From the NCBI GenBank assembly GCA_007116075.1, contig SKJE01000071.1:1-37220 (forward strand): 37,220 nt of DNA, read 5' to 3'. This DNA is from Spirochaetia bacterium (GTDB lineage: Bacteria; Spirochaetota; Spirochaetia; PWKH01). A program made the position numbers and the translations under genes. Of this stretch, positions 1 through 8,926 are shown in pieces; within the stretch, counting starts at the first letter, position 1; each line of letters begins with the position of its first letter. The notes under the pieces are model-generated. The model was not told the DNA's origin and searched no databases. It saw nothing but the letters and a program-made list of their open reading frames with translations.

Positions 1-27
1 CTCTTTGAAGACCTGGTGAAGGGTTAA
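1..27 (+). CDS. 3' end of an upstream CDS (partial, ...LFEDLVKG*)
   Basis: Frame 1 reads CTC TTT GAA GAC CTG GTG AAG GGT TAA; too short to identify. Confidence 0.3.
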   Translation, partial: LFEDLVKG

Positions 28-115
28 TTTAAGTAAATAGTTCTCCCGGAAAAGCTGCAGTTTTCCCTGGCACGTATCATGCTTACAACTTTCCATTGAG
101 GAGGTTACAAGCATC

Positions 116-952
116 ATGTACGTCACTCAACCAAGGCTTACGCTGCTTACCCATCTTGTCATCCGTTATCAGAAGACCGGGAACGGGCGGGAAAGGCTCT
201 TCCAGGAGATGTATCATCGGGTGTATTGGTTTGCCCGGACATCTCTCAATACCAACGAGGATGAGTTATCCGGCTTCTGCGCATTCTTCTTCCCCAAACT
301 CCCCACCATGGTGGAACATTTCACCTACCGGGGTATAACCTTCGACTACTATATTAAGCGCAGTGTCTGTTTCTCCATCAAGACCTTTATCGCCCGGAAG
401 CAGAAACGCAGGCTTGAGCAATCAGCTGTGCTGTGCAGCTATCATGAATCCTCCCCCGAACAGCCCGGAGAATCACTGGCAGTCGAAACACCTCCCTGCC
501 GGTATATTACGCGGCATCGGAAAAGTCTGGAAAAACGGATCCTCATTCTTGTTGCAGTTGAAGCATTTTCCATACCGGTATCACTCTATCCAGTAATAGC
601 TGAAGAAGTAGGATGCTCTCTTGAATATATTTCCGATGTTCTAGGGACCCTGCACTCCCGGGAGCAGAGGAGGTATCAGCGATATCTTAGACTCACCGAA
701 AGACGTGATATCTACTACGGTGACTTGATGGTAGTGCAGCTCAAGCTGTATGCGCACCCCCCTGAGCCGGAATACAGTGAACTGAAGCACCGTGAAAAGC
801 GTCTCAGGGAGCTTCTGGACAGGAGCCGGGATCGGGTTCTCAAGTTCCCCAAGAAAATTCCCCACAGGGTGGTGGCGGAGGTGCTGGGTATTCCAAAAGG
901 GACGGTGGACTCTGCCATCCACTACCTGAAAAAGAATGAACTCAATTCCTAG
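116..952 (+). CDS. Divergent RNA polymerase sigma-like / two-HTH DNA-binding protein (hypothetical)
   Basis: 278-aa ORF with GAGGAGG RBS at 98-104. N-terminal part resembles sigma-70 region 2 (FQEMYHRVYWFARTSLNTNEDE...YIKRSVCFSIKTFIARKQKRR); C-terminus resembles a region-4 HTH (HRVVAEVLGIPKGTVDSAIHYLKK). Confidence 0.5.
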   Translation: MYVTQPRLTLLTHLVIRYQKTGNGRERLFQEMYHRVYWFARTSLNTNEDELSGFCAFFFPKLPTMVEHFTYRGITFDYYIKRSVCFSIKTFIARKQKRRLEQSAVLCSYHESSPEQPGESLAVETPPCRYITRHRKSLEKRILILVAVEAFSIPVSLYPVIAEEVGCSLEYISDVLGTLHSREQRRYQRYLRLTERRDIYYGDLMVVQLKLYAHPPEPEYSELKHREKRLRELLDRSRDRVLKFPKKIPHRVVAEVLGIPKGTVDSAIHYLKKNELNS

Positions 953-985
953 ACCGTTTCATGGAAAACCTGTAAGATGCCCTTC

Positions 986-1585
986 ATGAAGATACTACTG
1001 GCAACCAATAACCGTCATAAACTGCGGGAGTTTTCAGATATGTTTGCTCCAGCGCATATTCTTTTCCCCCAGGACGAAGGAACTGACTTTTTCCATGAAG
1101 AGACCGGTTTCACCTTCCACGAAAATGCCCTCGGCAAGGCTCTTACTTTGTACAGGCTAACGGGTTCTCCGGTTCTGGCTGATGATTCCGGCTTGGTTAT
1201 TCCAGCCCTTGACGGGGAACCGGGCATCTTTTCCGCCCGTTACGGGGGAGAACACCTTGAAACCCCTGAACGAAACGCCTACCTTCTGGAACAGATGAAA
1301 GGTATCGACAGCCGGGAGGCATTTTTTGTCTGTTCCCTGGTGCTGCTGATAGATGAATACCGGTTTATTTCCGTCCAGGAGACTGTCGAAGGAGAGATTA
1401 TTCAAAAGATGCAGGGGACCGGGGGATTTGGTTACGATCCGCTGTTCTACCTTCCCCAGATGAACTGCACTATGGCGGAGCTCACTGATGTCCAGAAACA
1501 CCAGATATCCCACCGGGGACGGGCTGCCCGGAGAATCCGGACATGCATGAATGACTTGCTTACCAAGGAGAACCAGGACTTATGA
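986..1585 (+). CDS. rdgB: XTP/dITP diphosphatase, RdgB/HAM1 family
   Basis: MKILLATNNRHKLREF..., LADDSGLVIPALDGEPGIFSARYGG, GGFGYDPLF, KHQISHRGRAA motifs. Start placed at the internal Met (986) rather than 977. Confidence 0.93.
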   Translation: MKILLATNNRHKLREFSDMFAPAHILFPQDEGTDFFHEETGFTFHENALGKALTLYRLTGSPVLADDSGLVIPALDGEPGIFSARYGGEHLETPERNAYLLEQMKGIDSREAFFVCSLVLLIDEYRFISVQETVEGEIIQKMQGTGGFGYDPLFYLPQMNCTMAELTDVQKHQISHRGRAARRIRTCMNDLLTKENQDL

Positions 1586-3384
1586 ACAAACAGATACCAA
1601 CTCGGGATCAATTATCACCAGAGGACAAATGGGACCTCAGTTCCCTTTTTACCTCCACCGAAGCGTGGGACCAGGCACTTGAACAGATGAAGGAGATGAT
1701 ACCGAAGATCTCAGCCTATGAAGGCAGTCTTGATTCATCTCCTGAAACCCTGGCATCCTGTCTCAGACTCTTCAATGAAATAGGCATCCTCCATGAACGC
1801 CTGGAATACTATGCATTTCTCAACTATGCAGGGGATGCCAACAGCAGTGAGAACCAGGCACGGATGGGAACCATAACCCAGGTAAGTTCCGAGGCTGCTG
1901 CTGGGTTCAGCTTTTTTGAGCCTGAACTGCTGGCGGTGGATGAACACCGGATGAAGCAGCTCATCACGTCACCGGAGGTCCAGCCCTTTGCAGTCAAACT
2001 GGGAAAACTGCTGCGGTATCGGCCCCATACCCTCTCCCAGAAGGAGGAACGGATCCTCGCACTTCAGAGGGAAACCCAGGACACCCCTTCCAATGCCTTT
2101 GAGGCTCTTACCAATGTCGATATCGACTACGGGACCGTTGTAACCGACGAAGGGGAACTTCCCTTGAGCCAATCAACCCTGGCTTCCTTTTTAACTCATC
2201 CGGACGGAGCCGTCCGAAAGCAAGCCTACGATACATTTTACAGCCGATTTGAGCAGCATCAGCATACTCTTGCAGCCCTCTTTACCGGAAGCGTCAAGCA
2301 GGACGTCTACCAGGCCCGAGTCAGGAACTTCCCTTCCGCCCGGGCGATGGCACTCTTTCCTGACCAGGTAAACGAAGAGGTCTACGACGGCCTGGTTACT
2401 ACGGTGCGAGAAGGGCTTCCCCTGCTGCATCGCTGTTACGAACTCAAGCGCAGGAGGAATAACCTCCCTGAGCTCCGCCACTGCGATCTCTACCTTCCAT
2501 TTGTTCAGGAGGTGAAAACTCACTACCCCTTTGATCAGGCGGTGGATGAGGTCTGCCGGGCGGTCTCTCCTTTGGGAACCGAGTATACCTCAATTCTGAG
2601 GGAGGGACTCACCGGTGGATGGGTCGACAAGTACGAGAACCGGGGCAAACGTTCCGGAGCCTTCTCAGCAGGGAGCTATACCGGATATCCCTATATTCTT
2701 ATGAACTACAAGGAAGATGTCCTGCGGGATCTCTTCACCCTCGCCCATGAGGGCGGACATTCCATGCACAGTTACTACAGTGGACGCAATAATCCCTTCC
2801 AGCACTACAGCTACACTATTTTTGAAGCGGAGGTAGCATCCACCTTCAATGAACAGCTCCTCGGAGCCAGTCTGCTCGAACAGAACGATGATCCCGCCAT
2901 GGAAGCCTATATTATCGGCAAGCAGCTTGATGACATCACCGCAACCATATTCCGTCAGACCATGTTTGCAGAGTTTGAGCAGGTTATTCATGCTGCCTAT
3001 GAGGGGGGAACCCCCCTGACTACGGACCTGCTTCGCAGTTCCTATCGGGACCTCATGACGGACTATCTTGGTGAGAGTGTGGCGCTTGAACCGGTCAGCG
3101 ATCTTGAGGGACTTCGGATTCCCCATTTCTACCGTGCCTTCTATGTATATAAATATGCCACCGGCCTCTCTGCGGCCCTTGCCTTGAGCCGCCAGGTCCT
3201 TCAGGGAGATCGGGATGAGCGGGACCAGTACCTGCAGTTTCTCTCTTCCGGCGGTTCCACCTACCCTATCGATTCCCTCAAGCGAGCCGGAGTTGATATG
3301 TCATCTCCCGAACCGGTAAGGGCTGCTCTCCAGACATTCTCGGACCTGCTGGACCGGATGGAGCTGCTGCTTGGATCCCTTTAA
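1582..3384 (+). CDS. pepF: Oligoendopeptidase F, M3 family
   Basis: 600 aa with the zinc motif TLAHEGGHSMHSYYS; ATGA overlap with rdgB. Confidence 0.95.
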   Translation: MNKQIPTRDQLSPEDKWDLSSLFTSTEAWDQALEQMKEMIPKISAYEGSLDSSPETLASCLRLFNEIGILHERLEYYAFLNYAGDANSSENQARMGTITQVSSEAAAGFSFFEPELLAVDEHRMKQLITSPEVQPFAVKLGKLLRYRPHTLSQKEERILALQRETQDTPSNAFEALTNVDIDYGTVVTDEGELPLSQSTLASFLTHPDGAVRKQAYDTFYSRFEQHQHTLAALFTGSVKQDVYQARVRNFPSARAMALFPDQVNEEVYDGLVTTVREGLPLLHRCYELKRRRNNLPELRHCDLYLPFVQEVKTHYPFDQAVDEVCRAVSPLGTEYTSILREGLTGGWVDKYENRGKRSGAFSAGSYTGYPYILMNYKEDVLRDLFTLAHEGGHSMHSYYSGRNNPFQHYSYTIFEAEVASTFNEQLLGASLLEQNDDPAMEAYIIGKQLDDITATIFRQTMFAEFEQVIHAAYEGGTPLTTDLLRSSYRDLMTDYLGESVALEPVSDLEGLRIPHFYRAFYVYKYATGLSAALALSRQVLQGDRDERDQYLQFLSSGGSTYPIDSLKRAGVDMSSPEPVRAALQTFSDLLDRMELLLGSL

Positions 3385-3424
3385 ACTTGCCCGGTGAAGA
3401 TAATGGGTATACCATAGGGACGAT

Positions 3425-5041
3425 ATGTTTAAAGCACTCTTTGTAGATGACGAAATTATAGTACGGGAAGGGGTTGAGCGCCGGGTTGACTGGGAATCCC
3501 ACGGATTCCAGCTGATGGGTACTCTTGCCAATGGTTCACAGGTAGTCTCCTACCTCGAGAAGGACGATGACATCCAGCTGGTCTTCTCAGATATCTCCAT
3601 GCCGAATATGGACGGGCTGGAACTGGCAAAATATCTCCAGGAGCACCATCCGCATATCTATGTGCTGCTGCTTACCGGCTATGATGAGTTCGAGTACGCC
3701 CGGGAGGCGATCAAGTACCATGTGAAAGAACTGCTGCTCAAGCCTATCACTGCCCATGAGATGGGCAGGGTGCTTGACGGAGTGCACCAGGTCCTCGAGG
3801 GGGAGCAGTACCGCAAGCTGGAACAGGAGGAGCTCCAGCGGCTGGCTACTGAGAGTCGTCCGCTGCTGCGGGAGCGTTTCCTTAATTCCCTGGTCAAGGG
3901 GAACAGTTCTCCCGACCAGTTGTCACAGCAGCTGACTGTATACGACCTGCCCCGGATGAAGGGTCCCTGTATCTGCATTGTTCTGGATCCTTATCCGGAG
4001 GGTGACCAGGATGATCCCCAGCAATACTTTATGATATCCCTCCATGAGCTGTGCAGGAAGCATCTCCAGAAGCAGGATATCCTGTTCCAGGACAAGGATG
4101 ACCGACCGGTATACATACTCCAGCAGGAGAGCGCCCAGAGGCTGATCGACCGAAGCCGCCTGATCTGCAGCCAGATCAGGCAGCAGCTGAATCAGCATTA
4201 CCATGCATCGGTCTCCTTCGGTATAGGAAGGGTCTGCAGTGACTTCTCCGAAGTGCACCGCTCCTACCGGGATGCCCTTGCAGCCCTGAAGCACCAGTTC
4301 GTGCTGGGTAAAAACCGGATCATCTCCTATGATGATATATCCCATGACCAGAGCAGCCTCAAGGAGATTCGCAGGGATGTTGAAGAGGAACTGCTGGATT
4401 CCCTGAAGACTCAACCGGCTGATGCCAGCCAGCAGATTGTCAGTCGATTCTTCCAGGAAACCTTCTCCGAACATGTAAATCTCAGACAGGCCCAGCTACA
4501 GACTCACCTGCTCTTCGGGACGCTGCTAACCTTTGCGGAGGAAGCGGGGATAGATCCCTCCCGGGTGATTCCATCCTCCCAGGAGGGGTTGGTGGAAGTA
4601 TTCTCCCTGCGCAGCCGTGAGGAGGTCGAACAGTGGTTTTTTCAATGTATTGAGCAGATTCACCGGCAGGTTTCAACCAGCAGCTTGGATGTAACAGAGC
4701 AGAAAATTCGCCAGGCGGTAGCCTATATTGAGGAGCATTATTCCCTGCCTCAAGTGAATGTCCAGGATGTGTCCCGGGAGCTGCATATTTCACCAAGCCA
4801 TTTCAGTGCCCTGTTCAAACGTCATACCGGTAAGACCTTTGTGGAATACCTTACAGGTGTCCGGGTGCGTCAGGCCTCCATGCTGCTGAAGACTACCAAT
4901 CTCTGTGCCTATGAGGTTTCAGAAGCGGTGGGATACGAAGATTCCCACTATTTCTCTCAAGTTTTTAAGAAAGTGACCGGCATGACCATCAGGGAGTACC
5001 GATCGATGATTGGCTCATCCGAGGAAGGGGGCAAAGGGTGA
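3425..5041 (+). CDS. Response regulator, YesN type (REC + AraC-family HTH)
   Basis: N-terminal ALFVDDEIIVREG...VFSDISMPNMDG...KPI receiver; C-terminal ISPSHFSALFKRHTGKTFVEYLTGVRVRQASMLLKTT...YEDSHYFSQVFKKVTGMTIREYR AraC HTH. Confidence 0.95.
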   Translation: MFKALFVDDEIIVREGVERRVDWESHGFQLMGTLANGSQVVSYLEKDDDIQLVFSDISMPNMDGLELAKYLQEHHPHIYVLLLTGYDEFEYAREAIKYHVKELLLKPITAHEMGRVLDGVHQVLEGEQYRKLEQEELQRLATESRPLLRERFLNSLVKGNSSPDQLSQQLTVYDLPRMKGPCICIVLDPYPEGDQDDPQQYFMISLHELCRKHLQKQDILFQDKDDRPVYILQQESAQRLIDRSRLICSQIRQQLNQHYHASVSFGIGRVCSDFSEVHRSYRDALAALKHQFVLGKNRIISYDDISHDQSSLKEIRRDVEEELLDSLKTQPADASQQIVSRFFQETFSEHVNLRQAQLQTHLLFGTLLTFAEEAGIDPSRVIPSSQEGLVEVFSLRSREEVEQWFFQCIEQIHRQVSTSSLDVTEQKIRQAVAYIEEHYSLPQVNVQDVSRELHISPSHFSALFKRHTGKTFVEYLTGVRVRQASMLLKTTNLCAYEVSEAVGYEDSHYFSQVFKKVTGMTIREYRSMIGSSEEGGKG

Positions 5042-6816
5042 TCCGCAGGTTTTTTTCCTTCTTCTCCACTCTGGAATCGCGCACATATTACATCTTTACG
5101 CTCCTCATTCTCATGACTATTCTCTCAACCCAGCTGATATCATATAACTACACCCAGCGCTCCCTCATTGATGTAACCAATACCCAGAAGGGATATACCA
5201 TGGAGCGCCTTGCCTACCAGATTGATACCTATATGACAACCATGGAGCAGATTGCCCATACGGTCATCGACTCCGATGAAATCCAGCAGTACTTTACCCG
5301 TTCCGGGCAGAACGACTCTGTCGATGGAGACGCGGTGTCCCAATACCTTGCCTCGTTCCTGCGTGCCCGGGAGGACATCACCACCATAGCATTGTTCGGG
5401 TTCGACGGAACGCGGATCACCAGTTCATCGGATCAGCAGGTCAGTCCCTTTTCCCATGTGGAACAGCAGCAGTGGTATCAGAATGCGGTGCATAACCCGG
5501 GCAGGACAATCATTTCCTCTGCCCATGTACAGAATCTTTTTTTCGGTATCTATCCCTGGGTGGTCTCCATGAGTATGACCTTCCATGACCAGATTACCGA
5601 CGAACCCCTTGGTGTACTTCTGGTTGACCTCAATTTTAACCGAATCAGGGAACTGAGCCAGCCGGTCATGCAGGATCCGCCGGAGTATATCTTCATCCTG
5701 GACAGCCATGGCGATTATGTATTTCATCCCCAGCAGCAGCTGGTCTACAGCGGAATCACCACCGAACCTACTGAATCGCTTATGGAGATGACCGACCGTT
5801 CCGATCCCCTGGAGGTCTCGGGTAAGAGCTATATCACCCGGCAGGCTCAGTCTGCGGACTGGAGGATTGTCTGTGTTACCGAGCTCTACGGGAGCATGGG
5901 CCAATGGCGCTATATCCAGGCAGCCTACGCAACCATTGGTCTGATAGCCTTCATTGTGGTGGGGCTGGTGGCAAACCTGCTTTCCCGCTCAATTACCCAT
6001 CCGATAAAGGAGCTCTGTGCGGTCATGAAATCTGTAGACCGGCACAATTTTAATATCACTGCAGAGATTGACTCCACTGTTGAGATCCAGCAGCTGGCCG
6101 ATGAATTCAATATCATGGTCAGGAAAATCCGGGGCCTGATTGACCAGATCCACCATGAGCAGGAACTGAAACGCAAGAGCGAACTGAAGGCGCTGCAGGC
6201 GCAGATCAACCCGCACTTTCTCTACAATACCCTGGATTCAATTATCTGGATGAGCGAAATGGATCGTAACCGGGAGGTGGTGCTCATGACCTCAGCATTG
6301 GCGCGGCTGTTCCGTATCAGCATCAGCAAGGGCCGGGAGATCATCACCGTCCGAGAAGAGCTGCTTCATGTGGAAAGCTACCTCACCATCCAGAAAATGC
6401 GCTACCGGGATCATTTCTCCTATTCCATTGAAGTTGACGAATCCCTCCATGCCTATCCCTGCCTTAAGATCATCCTCCAGCCCCTGGTGGAAAATGCTAT
6501 CTATCACGGATTAAAGACCGTTGAGTATAAGGGTTTGATCAAAATTTCAGGGTTCATCCAGGATGACCGGATAATCCTGCAGGTGATCGACAACGGTGTA
6601 GGCATGGACCCCCTGCTGCTGGAGCGATTGATTTCAGACAGTTCCGCCAGGAAACAGCTGCGTTCATCCTCAGGAGTCGGCCTGCATAATGTCCACGAGC
6701 GGCTTCGCCTCTACTTCGGTGAGCCCTACGGCCTTACCTGCAGCTGCACCCCTGGAGAACGTACGGTCATATCGGTGATCATGCCTGCTACACCTCCAAT
6801 GGAGGAGGACCTATGA
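5038..6816 (+). CDS. Sensor histidine kinase, YesM/LytS-like (extracellular domain, HAMP, His_kinase, HATPase)
   Basis: GTG start overlaps the previous stop (GTGA). Two TM segments flank an extracellular domain; LQAQINPHFLYNTLDSIIWM is the His_kinase (PF06580) H-box; ATPase motifs PLVENAIYHG and DNGVGM. Confidence 0.95.
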   Translation: MIRRFFSFFSTLESRTYYIFTLLILMTILSTQLISYNYTQRSLIDVTNTQKGYTMERLAYQIDTYMTTMEQIAHTVIDSDEIQQYFTRSGQNDSVDGDAVSQYLASFLRAREDITTIALFGFDGTRITSSSDQQVSPFSHVEQQQWYQNAVHNPGRTIISSAHVQNLFFGIYPWVVSMSMTFHDQITDEPLGVLLVDLNFNRIRELSQPVMQDPPEYIFILDSHGDYVFHPQQQLVYSGITTEPTESLMEMTDRSDPLEVSGKSYITRQAQSADWRIVCVTELYGSMGQWRYIQAAYATIGLIAFIVVGLVANLLSRSITHPIKELCAVMKSVDRHNFNITAEIDSTVEIQQLADEFNIMVRKIRGLIDQIHHEQELKRKSELKALQAQINPHFLYNTLDSIIWMSEMDRNREVVLMTSALARLFRISISKGREIITVREELLHVESYLTIQKMRYRDHFSYSIEVDESLHAYPCLKIILQPLVENAIYHGLKTVEYKGLIKISGFIQDDRIILQVIDNGVGMDPLLLERLISDSSARKQLRSSSGVGLHNVHERLRLYFGEPYGLTCSCTPGERTVISVIMPATPPMEEDL

Positions 6817-7811
6817 GACGGATGAACTGGCTGTATATCAGCGTCATTATTGCCGCGCTGCTCTATCTGCTGCTGCTCAACCTTGACACCAATGGAACCC
6901 CCGACCAGATGAGAAACCGCCATGCGGTGGTGATCCTCAAGGAACATGGGGAGCTCGCGGCTGATTTCTGGCGGGTAGTCCAGGAGGGCATGCAGGAAGC
7001 TGCCCGGGAGAGCGGCCTGCAGCTCAGCATCACCGGTCCTCCCAGGGAGCATATGGTGGATCTGCAGATTCGGCTGGTGCTTGAACAGATCCAGCTGGAG
7101 CCGGACATCATAATACTCGCTGCCACCGATTTTGACCGGCTCAGGGACCCTGTAGCTTGGGCTCATGCCCAAAACATACCGATAATTACCGTTGATTCCG
7201 CAGTGAATTCACGTATACCGGCATCCTTTGTGGCCACCGACAACGTTGAAGCGGGCATGAAGGCAGGGGAGCTGATGAAACAGCTGGTGCCGGAACAGGA
7301 TACCCCTTTGCTTATACTCAGCCAGAGCCGGGAGAGTTCCTCGGCCATCGAACGGGAAAAGGGAGTTCGCATGGCCCTCGAGCACTACACGTCACTGTCG
7401 GTTGCCTACGCAGACGGACAGTACCAGGCAGCCTTCGATCTTGCCACAGAAGCCCTTATCCGGGGGGAGATCAGGGCAATCATATCACTCAATGAAGTAA
7501 CTACCCTTGGAGCCGGAGATGCCCTGGCGCACCTGGGCATGGGAGAGACAATATCCATGGTTGGTTTCGACAACGCCCCAAGAGTACTTGCACACCTCCA
7601 GTCAGGCATCCTTGAGGGAACCGTAGTCCAGCGCCCCTTCACGATGGGTTACCAGGCGGTTAAGCTTGCTGAGGCGGTGCTCAGCGGCCAGGAAGTAGAC
7701 TCCTTTGTGAATACCGGATCAGTGGTGATCACCCGGGAGAATATGTTCGAACAGGAGTACCAGGAACTGCTCTTTCCATTCGATGCACCTTTGCAGGAGC
7801 TCTCACCATGA
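6813..7811 (+). CDS. Membrane-anchored periplasmic sugar-binding protein (peripla_BP_4-like), copy 1
   Basis: ATGA overlap with the kinase; N-terminal single hydrophobic anchor WLYISVIIAALLYLLLLNL; type-I PBP features DFWRVVQEGMQEAARE, GPPREHMVDLQ, FVATDNVEAG, VGFDNAP. Confidence 0.9.
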   Translation: MRRMNWLYISVIIAALLYLLLLNLDTNGTPDQMRNRHAVVILKEHGELAADFWRVVQEGMQEAARESGLQLSITGPPREHMVDLQIRLVLEQIQLEPDIIILAATDFDRLRDPVAWAHAQNIPIITVDSAVNSRIPASFVATDNVEAGMKAGELMKQLVPEQDTPLLILSQSRESSSAIEREKGVRMALEHYTSLSVAYADGQYQAAFDLATEALIRGEIRAIISLNEVTTLGAGDALAHLGMGETISMVGFDNAPRVLAHLQSGILEGTVVQRPFTMGYQAVKLAEAVLSGQEVDSFVNTGSVVITRENMFEQEYQELLFPFDAPLQELSP

Positions 7812-8806
7812 AACGAAGCAGCTGGTTTTTTATAAGCATCATCACCGCAGGCCTTCTATACATTCTGCTGCTGAATGTCGGACTCTACCGAAATCCGGAC
7901 CACCGCCAGGAACACCATGTCATGGTTGTCCTGAAGGCAACGGTACAACCTATGGATTTCTGGGATGTAGTAAAAACCGGTATGGAAGAGGCTGCCCGGG
8001 AGCATACCCTGCAGCTCTCATTCATTGGTCCGCCCCATGAGCAAATGGTTGACCTGCAGGTTGAACTCATGCTGGAGGGTATTGAACAAGAGCCGGATCT
8101 CATCATTCTTGCGGCAGGGGATGTGGATCTGCTCGTAGATCCCATTGCCCGAGCTCATGAGAAAGGCATAGCAGTGATCATTATCGACTCGGGAACAGCA
8201 TCCTCCCTTCCAATCAGTTTTGTTGCCACCGACAATATTGAGGCAGGTATCAGAGCAGGAACATATATGGGACAAGTACTGGAACAAAGGATTCCCGACC
8301 GGCCCGGCAGAATCATGATCATGAGCCACAGCAGAGGAATAACTACGGCCATTGAGCGTGAATCGGGGGTTCGCAGGGCACTTGAAAAGCATGAAATCAT
8401 CGGCACGTGGTACTGTGATATAGATCATCAAGTGGCCTATGATTTGACCCGGGAGGTGCTTTCCATGTATCACATTGACGGCATCATCGGCCTCAATGAG
8501 GTCTCAACCCTCGGAGTAGCCGATGCAGTGTCAGACCTTGGTCTGGGAGGGGTGATTCCTATCGTCGGCTTTGATCATGCGGCCCAGGAAATGGCCTATC
8601 TGGAATCTGGCGTACTGGAAGCTACAGTTGTGCAGCGCCCTTATAACATGGGCTATATTTCTGTTACTCAGGCAGCCCGGCATCTGCAGGGTAAACCGGT
8701 AAAACCGGTGGTTAACACCGGCTCTAAGCTCATCACCCGGGAGAATATGTTCGAACCGAAGTACCAGGAACTGCTCTTCCCCTTCGAAAAGCTGAACGGA
8801 TTATAG
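7808..8806 (+). CDS. Membrane-anchored periplasmic sugar-binding protein, copy 2 (tandem paralogue)
   Basis: ATGA overlap with copy 1; same length (332 aa) and same architecture; WFFISIITAGLLYILLLNVGL anchor; FVATDNIEAG, VGFDHAAQ, NTGSKLITRENMFEPKYQELLFPF. Confidence 0.9.
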   Translation: MKRSSWFFISIITAGLLYILLLNVGLYRNPDHRQEHHVMVVLKATVQPMDFWDVVKTGMEEAAREHTLQLSFIGPPHEQMVDLQVELMLEGIEQEPDLIILAAGDVDLLVDPIARAHEKGIAVIIIDSGTASSLPISFVATDNIEAGIRAGTYMGQVLEQRIPDRPGRIMIMSHSRGITTAIERESGVRRALEKHEIIGTWYCDIDHQVAYDLTREVLSMYHIDGIIGLNEVSTLGVADAVSDLGLGGVIPIVGFDHAAQEMAYLESGVLEATVVQRPYNMGYISVTQAARHLQGKPVKPVVNTGSKLITRENMFEPKYQELLFPFEKLNGL

Positions 8807-8926
8807 ATATCCTTCTACACATCATAGTTTATTCACACTTCATAAGATTTTTCTCCATGTATTTCTTTCACATCCGACCTCATACTATTGATGTGTGAAA
8901 ACCGAAACAATCAAAGAGGACCGAGA

